A stretch of 28,886 nt of DNA from DATJHM01 sp035493895 (GTDB lineage Bacteria; Chloroflexota; Ktedonobacteria; Ktedonobacterales; Ktedonobacteraceae): contig DATJHM010000191.1 in the NCBI GenBank assembly GCA_035493895.1, positions 1 to 28,886 of the forward strand, given 5' to 3'. The notes under the pieces are model-generated. The model was not told the DNA's origin, made no database searches, and was given only the letters and a program-made list of their open reading frames with translations. Shown piece after piece: positions 1 to 7,643 of the stretch (positions within the stretch are counted from its first letter, which is position 1; every line of letters begins with the position of its first letter). The translations under genes and the position numbers were made by a program.

Positions 1-1938
1 TCAAGGATTTCGTCGCACAAGATCGAGATACCAGAATGGTAAGCGTTTGCGAAGATGCGGTTTACTTCGTACGACATTGCCGGGAATGGTATCAAGAATA
101 TTATAAGCCAGCTCACCAGTGAGCGAACCGGCCATATCCCCGGGGCTATATTCTAGCATCCGTGTGGTGCGTCTCCCTGTGCGTTGTTCGCGTGTATCAA
201 TGGTCATCAGCATCAGGCCGGTTTCATCTTCATCGGCGACCACCTCTAACCAGGGATAGCTACCAGTGCTGGGTGAGAAGATGCCACTCAGGCCATTCGC
301 GTGTATGCCTCCCTGTTGTCCATTCCAGTTTGCCAATGCAAGATACACATTATGTTCAGCTGCGCGTACGCGCCAGATGAGAGAGTGGAGTGGATCGAAT
401 TCGTCTGGTCCAGTGGACATGGCATGCTGAACTCTTGATGGCGGAAGGCCGATTGGTTCTGGAAAATCGAGCAGGGTTGGTGCGCAGACCAGATCTGCGC
501 CCTGGCCTGCAAGGACGCGTAACGTTTCCGGGAAGAGCACATCATACCCGGTGACCAGTCCTATGCGGCCCGCAGGTGTGTCGAATGTTGGCAGACCAAG
601 ATTGCCTGGCGTAGCCCAGAGGCGGTCCCGCTTCGTCAGGTGCAATTTGCGGTAGGTACCATAGATGCCTTCGGGATCAATTAGCAATACGGTATTATAG
701 TATGTTTGATTGGCCTGTTCAGCCACACCCAGGACCATGCTGATTTGCAGCTCTCCAGCCAGTGCGACCAGTATCTCAGTTTCTGGACCCGGGATCGTGA
801 TTGCACCTTTCTGGTAGTGTGCAATAATCTCATCGTTTGTGGCCTTCTGGTTCTGTGCAGCGGAAATGGGTCCGGGAAGAAGCAACTCCGGGAGCACCAG
901 CACATCGGGGGTAGCTGGTGCGGCATCGCGCATCAGGACGCGCAATTCGTCTTGCAATGCTGCGAGCGATTCCGGTAAAGAGCGTGGAGAAAAGAGTTCC
1001 GGGCTCATCTGTACAATGCCTGCGCAGGAAAGCTGGCCGGGAGGCAATTCTCCGAGATCATACAGATTGTGATAGCGTAGTGGTTCCCAGAGATACGTAT
1101 TTTGTACCAGCGAGGTATATTCTTCCGGCATCCTATCAGCCAGACGATCTCCCAGTTCTTCCTGCGGAGAACCCCAGCGTTTGTCGCGTGCGTGCGCGAG
1201 ATGAATCTCCCCGAGGACGATTGCTTCGCCGTTATCAGCGTATGCCTGTATGGAACCATCGGGAGTAAGAATACAACTGCCGCCACTAAACTGTATGCCT
1301 CGTTCATTGCCATAGCGATTAGCCGCCACGACATACATGCCATTTTCAAATGCGCGCGCCATCCACCAGCTGCTCGGACACTTTTCCGCATTCCAGCTCA
1401 CCGGGAAAAGCAGAACATCTGCCTTGCGTAGTGCTGCAACACGGGCAGCCTCGAAGTAGGCTCCATCCATACAAATCAGCGCGCTCAATCTCCCCAGCTC
1501 AGTTTCCCAGACGGGAATGCCCATATCGCCATCGCGAGCCCATCGTGGTTCTGAAATATATGAATGTAGTTTGCGATATTTGCCGACCAGACCCTCGGGA
1601 CCCAGGAGCGCCACGCTATTGTAATAGACATTGGTGTCAGGATCTACCTCAGGAAGGCTCAGAGCGATATAGCAATGATAGTGACTTGCTAACTGCTGGA
1701 AACGTTCTGTCGTGTGTCCGGGAACGGGCTCTACAAAGGGCGCTATCTCTTGACGTGAAGCCCAACAGTAGCCGGTCGTAGCCATTTCTGGCAGGACGAT
1801 CAAGCGTGCTTCATGTTGCGCCGCCTGTTCTACCAGGCGTAGTAGATGCCGAATATTTTTTTCTTTCTCGCCGAGTGTTGGTTCAAACTGGATTGCTGCC
1901 ACTCGGTAGGTGAGTGAGGAGGAAGAGAGATTGCTCAT
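1..1938 (-). CDS. Tandem carbon-nitrogen hydrolase (nitrilase superfamily) fusion protein
   Basis: This 645-residue protein holds two complete nitrilase-fold units. Unit 1 (about residues 10-260) has the Glu-Lys-Cys triad: E51 in LPEMATTGY, K123 in KYRKLH and C156 in ALICMDG. Unit 2 (about 305-620) keeps E351 (VLPELLLPG) and K431 (TYRKLH), but the cysteine position reads VTGYDVLFPE, with G464 where the family has Cys. Unit 1 can therefore be an amidase or nitrilase acting on C-N bonds, while unit 2 looks catalytically dead. Single-domain family members are about 260-330 residues, so this is a true duplication-fusion. The ATG at 1938 has AGGAG five bases upstream, and an extended -10 lies about 95 bases upstream. 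The stop codon is at the window edge, so the gene is complete. The substrate cannot be read from the sequence. The family is certain; the physiological role is unknown. Confidence 0.88.
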   Translation of the reverse strand: MSNLSSSSLTYRVAAIQFEPTLGEKEKNIRHLLRLVEQAAQHEARLIVLPEMATTGYCWASRQEIAPFVEPVPGHTTERFQQLASHYHCYIALSLPEVDPDTNVYYNSVALLGPEGLVGKYRKLHSYISEPRWARDGDMGIPVWETELGRLSALICMDGAYFEAARVAALRKADVLLFPVSWNAEKCPSSWWMARAFENGMYVVAANRYGNERGIQFSGGSCILTPDGSIQAYADNGEAIVLGEIHLAHARDKRWGSPQEELGDRLADRMPEEYTSLVQNTYLWEPLRYHNLYDLGELPPGQLSCAGIVQMSPELFSPRSLPESLAALQDELRVLMRDAAPATPDVLVLPELLLPGPISAAQNQKATNDEIIAHYQKGAITIPGPETEILVALAGELQISMVLGVAEQANQTYYNTVLLIDPEGIYGTYRKLHLTKRDRLWATPGNLGLPTFDTPAGRIGLVTGYDVLFPETLRVLAGQGADLVCAPTLLDFPEPIGLPPSRVQHAMSTGPDEFDPLHSLIWRVRAAEHNVYLALANWNGQQGGIHANGLSGIFSPSTGSYPWLEVVADEDETGLMLMTIDTREQRTGRRTTRMLEYSPGDMAGSLTGELAYNILDTIPGNVVRSKPHLRKRLPFWYLDLVRRNP

Positions 1939-2030
1939 GTAGGCTCCTGGTGTGTAACTTCGAGAAAGATAAAAGATACGATTTATACGACATTGCGGTT
2001 GCTTCTCGCAAGCTCTTCGTAATTGGTAGT

Positions 2031-2039
2031 ATTATAACA
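2031..2039 (-). promoter_or_regulatory. Extended -10 promoter candidate for the tandem nitrilase gene
   Basis: Read on the minus strand, this is TGT followed by the perfect hexamer TATAAT. It would start transcription near 2024 and give a leader of about 85 bases before the ATG at 1938. No good -35 hexamer is seen at the usual distance, which is tolerable for an extended -10 element. It lies back to back with the thrS promoter at 2152-2180. Confidence 0.5.
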
Positions 2040-2151
2040 CTTCGTTGTCTCATCTGTATTATTTTTCTCGATCTGATATGGTACTTTAGGCCCAAAGATC
2101 CGTTATTTTAAAACATATGTGACTCTGCCTTTCTGAACAGAAACTCTTCTC

Positions 2152-2180
2152 TTTACAACTGTCAGGAGTCATGCTACAAT
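2152..2180 (+). promoter_or_regulatory. Promoter of the first T-box/thrS unit
   Basis: TTTACA (2152-2157) and TACAAT (2175-2180) are separated by exactly 17 bases, and TGC precedes the -10 as an extended element. Transcription would begin near 2187, just upstream of the T-box leader. The core ATGCTACAAT recurs upstream of the CGNR gene at 27638-27647. Confidence 0.75.
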
Positions 2181-2186
2181 CGTAAA

Positions 2187-2506
2187 TACTGTAATAGATA
2201 AGCGACTACGCGAGCCAGATCCCTTCAAACATGGGAAACAGAGAGGAAGCATCGGCGGCTGAGAGTGCTCCTGAACCAGAGTGAAGGCGATACCCCTCGC
2301 AAGCTTGTACTGAGAAAGTAAAGTACACGGCTCAACACCGTTATCAGTTGTGAGAGCGCGTTCTTTCTGTGCTGATATACGTATAAACCGGATGATATCT
2401 CACATGCTGGTGAAGTAGTGGCATTGCAGGAAGAAGCGGAATCTGGGTGGAACCACGGAGAGTATTACGACCTTTTCGTCCCAATGGGGATGGAGAGGTT
2501 TTTTTT
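2187..2506 (+). promoter_or_regulatory. T-box leader (Thr specifier) of the first thrS
   Basis: A T-box riboswitch senses uncharged tRNA and lets transcription continue when the amino acid is scarce. Visible hallmarks, in order, are an AGAGAG-type segment at the base of stem I (about 2239-2246), a specifier region CAACACCGTTATC with ACC (Thr) at 2337-2339, and the T-box sequence TGGAACCACGG at 2448-2458. An intrinsic terminator follows at 2471-2506. The TGGA of the T-box would pair with a tRNA acceptor end carrying U at the discriminator position. The arrangement matches T-box leaders of Firmicutes aminoacyl-tRNA synthetase genes. The exact 5' end is inferred from the promoter. Confidence 0.92.
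2471..2506 (+). terminator. T-box attenuator terminator of the first thrS
   Basis: The arms CCTTTTCGTCCC and GGGGATGGAGAGG can form a stem of about 12 pairs including several G-U wobbles, with a short AAT loop, followed by eight T residues. It lies directly downstream of the T-box sequence, so uncharged tRNA-Thr would favour the competing antiterminator. Confidence 0.85.
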
Positions 2507-2643
2507 ATTGTTCTGATTGTTCTGGTGATGTCGCAAAAGAAATGCATTGCTTTTCGATCGTGCTGAGCAAAGTTCATGGCCGTGCTGCTTTCACGATTGC
2601 TTGTAGTTGCACACGACGTACAGTGTGCGAGGAGCTGGTTCTT

Positions 2644-4440
2644 ATGACGGTAGAAGTAGAATTGCAGGAGTCGATCAACTATACGCCGCTTCAGCGTATG
2701 CGGCATTCTGCTGCGCACATTATGGCCGAGGCGGTGCTGGAGATCTTCCCTGATGCGCGTCTGGCGATTGGCCCGGCGATTGAAGATGGTTTTTATTATG
2801 ACTTTGATCTGCCGCGAGCGCTCACGCCGGAGGATTTGCCCGACATCGAGCAGCGTATGCATCGCATTGTGAATGGCAGTTACCCATTTAAACATGAGAT
2901 GTGGCCGCGTGAGAAGGCTTTGCAGTACTTCGGTGAGCATAGTCAGGCCTACAAAGTCGAATTGATCGAGAACCTGACCGATCAGGAAGTTGGTATCTAT
3001 ACGCAGGATACGTTCCTGGATCTTTGTCGTGGTCCGCATGTGGAGAATACGCGTCAGGTTGGGCCCTTCAAACTCATGCGTGTCGCCGGGGCTTACTGGC
3101 GAGGCGATGAGCATCGTCCGATGCTGCAACGTATCTACGGCACGGCCTGGTTCACGCAGGAAGAGTTGGACCAGTATCTCTGGCGCTTAGAAGAGGCACA
3201 GAAGCGCGACCATCGCAAGCTCGGCCGGGAATTGAAGCTCTTTGTGTTAAGCGAAGAACTGCCTGCGGGCGTGCCGATGTTCCTGCCGCGAGGAGAGACG
3301 CTGCGCCACGAGATGGAGACCTATGTCCGTGAGACGCAGGAGCGTTATGGTTATCAGCACGTCTGGACCTCGCACCTGGGCAAAGTGCGCCTCTACAAAA
3401 CGTCGAAACACTGGTATACGTATCGCGAAGACATGTTCCCGATCATGAAGGGCGAGCAGGAAGCTTCAGAGGACGACGCCTACGTGCTCAAACCGATGAA
3501 CTGTCCGCATCATATTACGCTGTACAAGTCACAGATGCATAGTTATCGTGAACTGCCAGTGCGTTACGCCGAGTTTGCCACGCTGTACCGCTATGAGAAG
3601 GCAGGCACGCTCACGGGTCTGGCACGTGTGCGCAGCCTGACACAGGATGATGCGCACGTCTTTATGCGTCCGGATCAGGTGCAGCAAGAATTTGACAATG
3701 CCATTAACCTGACGCTGGAAGTCTTCGAGACCTATGGCCTGTCTGACTACTGGGTGCGCCTTTCTCTGCGCGATCCACAGAAGAAAGAGGAGTACATCGG
3801 CGAAGACGCAGTGTGGGAAGCCGCTGAGTCCTCATTGCGAGAGGCGACCGAAAATAAGGGCCTCAAATATGAGATCGGCATTGGTGAAGCGGCCTTCTAT
3901 GGTCCCAAGGTTGATTTTATGGTGCGTGATGCGTTGGGCCGTGAATGGCAATGTTCGACGATTCAGCTTGACTTCAATCAGCCGGAGAACTTCCAGCTGG
4001 AGTATGTTGGTGAAGATGGGCAGGCTCATCGTCCGGTGATGATTCACCGTGCCGTCACGGGTTCGACGGAGCGCTTTATGGCGCTGCTGATCGAGCATTT
4101 CGCCGGGGCATTCCCGGTGTGGATCTCGCCCGTACAGGCGATGATCATCCCGATTGCCGATCGCCATGTCGAATACGCAAACAACGTGCTGGCAACACTC
4201 AAGGCGGCAGGCATACGGGCGGAGATCGACACGCGAGGTGAGCGTATGAATGCGAAGATTCGTGATGCGCAGATGCAAAAGATCCCGTATATGCTGGTGG
4301 TTGGAGATAAAGAGGCGCAGGCGGATGCGGTCTCGGTGCGTTTGCGCAGTAACGTCGATCTCAAGTCGATTCCCGTTGCGAAGTTTATCGAAGGGGTCTC
4401 TGAGATTATCAAAACCAAGAGCCGCGAACTCTGGCCGTAG
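2644..4440 (+). CDS. thrS: Threonyl-tRNA synthetase, copy 1
   Basis: This class II synthetase charges tRNA-Thr with threonine in the cytoplasm. The 598-residue protein starts directly with the editing (N2) domain. It has H21/H25 in HSAAH and a DLCRGPH motif, the four-residue set used to hydrolyse Ser-tRNA-Thr. The catalytic core follows with zinc-site Cys287 in KPMNCPHH, the TQDDAH motif, and HRAVTGSTERF containing the third zinc ligand and motif 3. The last ~110 residues are the anticodon-binding domain. The N-terminal TGS domain of longer ThrRS proteins (about 640 residues) is absent. The start at 2644 is chosen because GAGGAG lies nine bases upstream and homology to copy 2 begins there. 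A longer in-frame extension back to 2542 has no such site. Expression is governed by the upstream T-box. It is about 80-85% identical by eye to the next gene. Confidence 0.96.
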   Translation: MTVEVELQESINYTPLQRMRHSAAHIMAEAVLEIFPDARLAIGPAIEDGFYYDFDLPRALTPEDLPDIEQRMHRIVNGSYPFKHEMWPREKALQYFGEHSQAYKVELIENLTDQEVGIYTQDTFLDLCRGPHVENTRQVGPFKLMRVAGAYWRGDEHRPMLQRIYGTAWFTQEELDQYLWRLEEAQKRDHRKLGRELKLFVLSEELPAGVPMFLPRGETLRHEMETYVRETQERYGYQHVWTSHLGKVRLYKTSKHWYTYREDMFPIMKGEQEASEDDAYVLKPMNCPHHITLYKSQMHSYRELPVRYAEFATLYRYEKAGTLTGLARVRSLTQDDAHVFMRPDQVQQEFDNAINLTLEVFETYGLSDYWVRLSLRDPQKKEEYIGEDAVWEAAESSLREATENKGLKYEIGIGEAAFYGPKVDFMVRDALGREWQCSTIQLDFNQPENFQLEYVGEDGQAHRPVMIHRAVTGSTERFMALLIEHFAGAFPVWISPVQAMIIPIADRHVEYANNVLATLKAAGIRAEIDTRGERMNAKIRDAQMQKIPYMLVVGDKEAQADAVSVRLRSNVDLKSIPVAKFIEGVSEIIKTKSRELWP

Positions 4441-4442
4441 TC

Positions 4443-4460
4443 CAGGCAAGACATTGCCTG
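4443..4460 (+). other. Short inverted repeat after thrS copy 1
   Basis: CAGGCAA and TTGCCTG are perfect complements around a four-base loop, two bases after the stop codon. No T-tract follows, so it is not a convincing intrinsic terminator. It may stabilise the 3' end of the mRNA. TTGCCT within it could serve as a weak -35 for the second leader, with an imperfect TAAATA 19 bases on. Confidence 0.4.
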
Positions 4461-4499
4461 ATTGAGCGCATACTATGGTAAATAATTCTGGCGTGTAAG

Positions 4500-4767
4500 C
4501 AAGACATGCCGCCTCCCACATGGTGTACAGAGAGAGCTTGCTGATAGCTGAAAGCAGCTTCACCACAAAGAGGACGGTACCCCTTGCCAGCCTGTATCGA
4601 GATAGAAAGGTACACGGCACGACACCGTTACTCGTCGCAGTTGAGCGTGCTCTGCCTGTCGTGGGGAGCGTATAGAGCTTTCTGCTATGCTGAGCACGAA
4701 AACGGGGTGGAACCACGGAAAGTTATGATGGCCTTTTCGTCCCTTTGCGGACGTGAAGGCTTTTTTT
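4500..4767 (+). promoter_or_regulatory. T-box leader (Thr specifier) of the second thrS
   Basis: This is a second complete T-box leader with the same landmarks as the first. An AGAGAG segment lies at 4530-4536. The specifier region CGACACCGTTAC has ACC (Thr) at 4624-4626, and the T-box TGGAACCACGG is at 4708-4718. The attenuator is at 4731-4767. The shared segment around GTACACGGC and the identical T-box show that leader and gene were duplicated together. The transcription start is not clear, and read-through from copy 1 is possible. Confidence 0.9.
4731..4767 (+). terminator. T-box attenuator terminator of the second thrS
   Basis: Arms GCCTTTTCGTCC (4731-4742) and GGACGTGAAGGC (4749-4760) pair with one mismatch and one wobble around a six-base loop. 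Seven T residues follow. It is more stable-looking than the attenuator of copy 1. Confidence 0.87.
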
Positions 4768-4816
4768 ATTGCTTATTGTGTTTTGCCAGTACAAAAAATG
4801 GAAAGGAAATCCCTCT

Positions 4817-6610
4817 ATGGCTATCGATGTTTCCTTGCAAGAGTCACTCAGTTATACGCCACTTCAGCGTATGCGCCATTCGATTGCGCATGTGATGGCG
4901 GAGGCGGTACAGGAGCTTTTCCCCGAGGCCAGATTTGGTATCGGGCCCGCCATCGAAGATGGTTTCTACTACGACTTTGAATTGCCCAGAGCGCTCACGC
5001 CGGAGGATCTGCCCGACATTGAGCGGCGTATGGCACTGATTATTGCTGGCGATTACCCTTTCCTCTACGAACGATGGCCACGTGAGCGAGCGCTTGCCTA
5101 CTTCCGTGCAAAGGAGCAGAACTATAAAGTCGAGATTATCGAACTGCTCAAGGATCAGGAAGTCGGGATCTATCAGCAGCATAACTTTCTTGACTTATGT
5201 CGAGGTCCGCACGTCGAGAGAACGGGACAAATCGGCCCTTTTAAGCTGATGAGAGTCGCCGGGGCTTACTGGCGAGGTGATGAATATCGTCCGATGTTGC
5301 AGCGCATCTATGGGACGGCCTGGTTCACGCAGGAAGAGTTAGAGCTGTATCTCTGGCGTCTGGAGGAGGCAGCTAAGCGTGATCATCGCAAGCTCGGGAA
5401 AGATCTGAAGCTCTTTTTCCTGAGTGACGATGTTGGCGCGGGTGTGCCGATGTTTCTGCCGCGTGGCGAGATGCTTCGCTACGAGATGGAGAAGTATGTG
5501 CGTGAGACGCAGGAGCGCTATGGCTACCAGCACGTCTGGACGTCGCATCTGGGCAAGGTGCGCCTCTATAAGACGTCGAAGCACTGGTACACGTATCGCG
5601 ACGATGTGTTTCCGGTCATGAAGGGCGAGCAGGAGGCTTCGGAAGATGATGGCATGATGCTCAAGCCGATGGGTTGTCCGCATCATATTCTGCTGTACAA
5701 GTCGCAGATGCATAGCTATCGTGAGTTACCTTTGCGGTATGCCGAGTTCGCCACGCTCTACCGCTACGAAAAAGCGGGAGCACTGACGGGTCTGGCGCGT
5801 GTGCGCAGCGTGACGCAGGACGATGCACACGTGTTTATGCGTCCGGATCAAGTGCAGCAGGAGTTTGACAATGCCGTCAATCTGACGCTCGAAGTCTTCA
5901 ACACGTATGGGCTGTCGGACTACCGGGTGCGACTCTCGCTGCGTGATCCGCAGAAGAAAGAAGAGTATATTGGTAGCGATGAGATCTGGGAAGTGGCAGA
6001 GAGTGGGTTGAGAGATGCGGCGGAGAGCCGTGGCATTAGTTATGAGATTGGCATTGGTGAGGCGGCCTTTTATGGACCGAAAGTCGACTTTATGGTGCGT
6101 GATGCTCTGAAGCGGGAATGGCAGTGTGCGACGATTCAGCTGGACTTTATCCTGCCGGAGAATTTCGAACTGGAGTATGTCGGTGAAGATGGGCAGGTTC
6201 ATCGTCCGATCATGCTTCATCGCGCCGTCACGGGTTCGACGGAGCGTTTTATGGCGCTGCTGATTGAGCATTTCGTTGGAGCGTTCCCAGTCTGGATCTC
6301 GCCCGTGCAGGCCATGATTATTCCGATTGCCGACCGCCATATCGAATATGCGAACAACGTGCTGGCTACGCTCAAAGCGGCAGGTATTCGGGCGGAGGTT
6401 GATACGCGAGGTGAGCGTATGAATGCGAAGATTCGTGATGCGCAGCTGCAAAAGATCCCGTATATGCTGGTGGTTGGGGATAAAGAGGCGCAGGCGGATG
6501 CGGTCTCGGTGCGCCTGCGTAGCAACGTCGATCTCAAAGCGATGCCTGTTGAGAAGTTCGTTGAAAGCGTCTCTGCGATTATCAGGATGAAGAGCCGCGA
6601 ACTCTGGTAG
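4817..6610 (+). CDS. thrS: Threonyl-tRNA synthetase, copy 2
   Basis: This is a 597-residue paralogue of the preceding gene with the same TGS-less architecture. The editing domain has H21/H25 in HSIAH and DLCRGPH. The core has TQDDAH and HRAVTGSTERF, and a C-terminal anticodon-binding domain follows. All recognisable zinc and editing ligands are kept. One notable change is at residue 286, next to zinc-site Cys287: the usual Asn of MNCP is Gly (KPMGCPHH). The start at 4817 has GAAAGGA nine bases upstream. The gene has its own T-box leader. Candidate roles are extra synthetase under threonine starvation or a copy resistant to a ThrRS-targeting antibiotic such as borrelidin. The sequence alone does not decide between them. 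Confidence 0.95.
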   Translation: MAIDVSLQESLSYTPLQRMRHSIAHVMAEAVQELFPEARFGIGPAIEDGFYYDFELPRALTPEDLPDIERRMALIIAGDYPFLYERWPRERALAYFRAKEQNYKVEIIELLKDQEVGIYQQHNFLDLCRGPHVERTGQIGPFKLMRVAGAYWRGDEYRPMLQRIYGTAWFTQEELELYLWRLEEAAKRDHRKLGKDLKLFFLSDDVGAGVPMFLPRGEMLRYEMEKYVRETQERYGYQHVWTSHLGKVRLYKTSKHWYTYRDDVFPVMKGEQEASEDDGMMLKPMGCPHHILLYKSQMHSYRELPLRYAEFATLYRYEKAGALTGLARVRSVTQDDAHVFMRPDQVQQEFDNAVNLTLEVFNTYGLSDYRVRLSLRDPQKKEEYIGSDEIWEVAESGLRDAAESRGISYEIGIGEAAFYGPKVDFMVRDALKREWQCATIQLDFILPENFELEYVGEDGQVHRPIMLHRAVTGSTERFMALLIEHFVGAFPVWISPVQAMIIPIADRHIEYANNVLATLKAAGIRAEVDTRGERMNAKIRDAQLQKIPYMLVVGDKEAQADAVSVRLRSNVDLKAMPVEKFVESVSAIIRMKSRELW

Positions 6611-6630
6611 TAGTCTGGTTACAGATTGCG

Positions 6631-6670
6631 AGCAGCATAAAAGCCTCGTGATAAGGGCTTTTATGCTGCT
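6631..6670. terminator. Bidirectional terminator between thrS copy 2 and the HicB-like gene
   Basis: AGCAGCATAAAAGCC (6631-6645) and GGCTTTTATGCTGCT (6656-6670) are perfect 15-base complements with a ten-base loop. The right arm covers the last codons and the stop codon of the minus-strand HicB-like gene. The hairpin can therefore end transcription from both directions while also being coding sequence. The T-tract is short on both strands. Confidence 0.75.
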
Positions 6671-6879
6671 TTGAAAACCCTGGGGGGCGGAACGGGCCTA
6701 TTTAACTCTTTTGCTACCATGATCCAGCTTTCAATCGCGTCCTGTCCCTGCTGAATTGCTTCTTCATAAGAGCGGCCATGTGTCATGCAGCCAGGAAGTT
6801 CTGGCACGGTAACGACATAGATTTTATCATCTTCGTCCCATTCAATGATCATTGAATAGTGTTTAGTTTCTTCGTTCAT
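6661..6879 (-). CDS. HicB-like antitoxin-family protein (orphan)
   Basis: This 72-residue protein has the compact HicB fold pattern: YSMIIEWDEDDKIYVVTVPELPGCMTHG (seen in two overlapping parts, YSMIIEWDEDD and VPELPGCMTHG), then a helix SYEEAIQQGQDAIESWI. HicB proteins usually neutralise a HicA mRNA-interferase toxin. No HicA-like gene (small, with a GSH motif) is adjacent, and there is no C-terminal DNA-binding domain, so this looks like a stand-alone HicB_lk-type protein. The ATG at 6879 is preceded by AGAGAGGG at good spacing. A longer reading upstream would overlap the dehydrogenase gene and adds no family sequence. It lies 19 bases after that gene, probably in the same transcript. Confidence 0.75.
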   Translation of the reverse strand: MNEETKHYSMIIEWDEDDKIYVVTVPELPGCMTHGRSYEEAIQQGQDAIESWIMVAKELNRPVPPPRVFKAA

Positions 6880-6898
6880 GGTGCTTCCCTCTCTACTC

Positions 6899-7602
6899 TT
6901 ACCAGGGTAACGGTTTCCCATCTCGGAAGAACCTGCCTGTAGGTCCCTTGTCAGGCAGCGTTGCCGCCCAGACAATTCCGGTGGCTCCATTCGATACTGG
7001 ACGCCCTCCTGCTCCTCCCATATCGGTAGCGACCCAACCAGGACAGACTGCATTCACGAGAATGCCTGTTCCTGCGAGTTCAGCAGCCAGGATACGGGTG
7101 AGCGCATTGAGTGAAGCTTTTGAGACGCTGTAAGCGGGTGTTCCACCTCCCATACTTGCCAGTGATCCGCCCTCGCTGGAGACATTGACGATGCGACTCG
7201 CAGGGCTCTGGCGGAGTAAGGGAAGAAATGTCTGGCACATGCGCCAGGCCCCGAACAGATTCGTCTCTAACGCCGTATGGACCACATCCAGGTTTGCCGT
7301 CGTCCCCTGTTGCCAGGTGTCGTACAGGATGGCGGCATTATTAACCAGTATATCCAGTCGCCCAAATTCGGCTGTGACGTGAGCATACAGATGAGCAATA
7401 CCGGGTTGATCAGAAACATCAAGCTGATACGGGAAGACGGACAATCCCTCTCGCGTGAGTGATCTTGCTGCTGCCTCTCCTTTCGCCTGATCGCGTGCTC
7501 CCAGGATAACATGCATCCCTTTTTAGCTAGCTGGCGGACAACTTCTAAACCAATGCCCCGATTTGCTCCTGTCACCAGAGCAATGGTACCTGCCTGATCC
7601 AT
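6899..7602 (-). pseudogene. Short-chain dehydrogenase/reductase with a one-base frameshift
   Basis: The protein is a carbonyl-reductase-like SDR, an NAD(P)H-dependent oxidoreductase. It has TGANRGIG for the cofactor loop, then LDVSD, LVNNAA, and the catalytic pair in AYSVSK, followed by CPGWVATDMGG. The first ~29 residues (start ATG 7602, AGGGA upstream) are in one frame and everything after KKG is in another. The break is at the run of five A and three G (minus strand) at 7517-7524. One extra base restores a continuous 234-residue SDR reading AKKG then MHVILGARD. It is either a true inactivating deletion, a homopolymer sequencing error, or a -1 slip at T-AAA-AAG. It sits 41 bases after the aldo/keto reductase gene. 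Confidence 0.8.
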
Positions 7603-7643
7603 CGTATTGTCCCTTTCATGCGGCATGTTATTATCGTTGATCT

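Noticed and set aside
2344..3129. Minus-strand open frame across the first T-box and thrS start
   Set aside because: It covers the T-box leader and the conserved ThrRS coding strand; the translation is basic and patternless.
4443..4460. Hairpin after thrS copy 1 as an intrinsic terminator
   Set aside because: Only seven base pairs and no T-tract, so termination there is not supported.
6661..6879. HicAB toxin-antitoxin pair
   Set aside because: Only the HicB-like half is present; the neighbouring genes are a dehydrogenase and a synthetase, with no small HicA-like frame.
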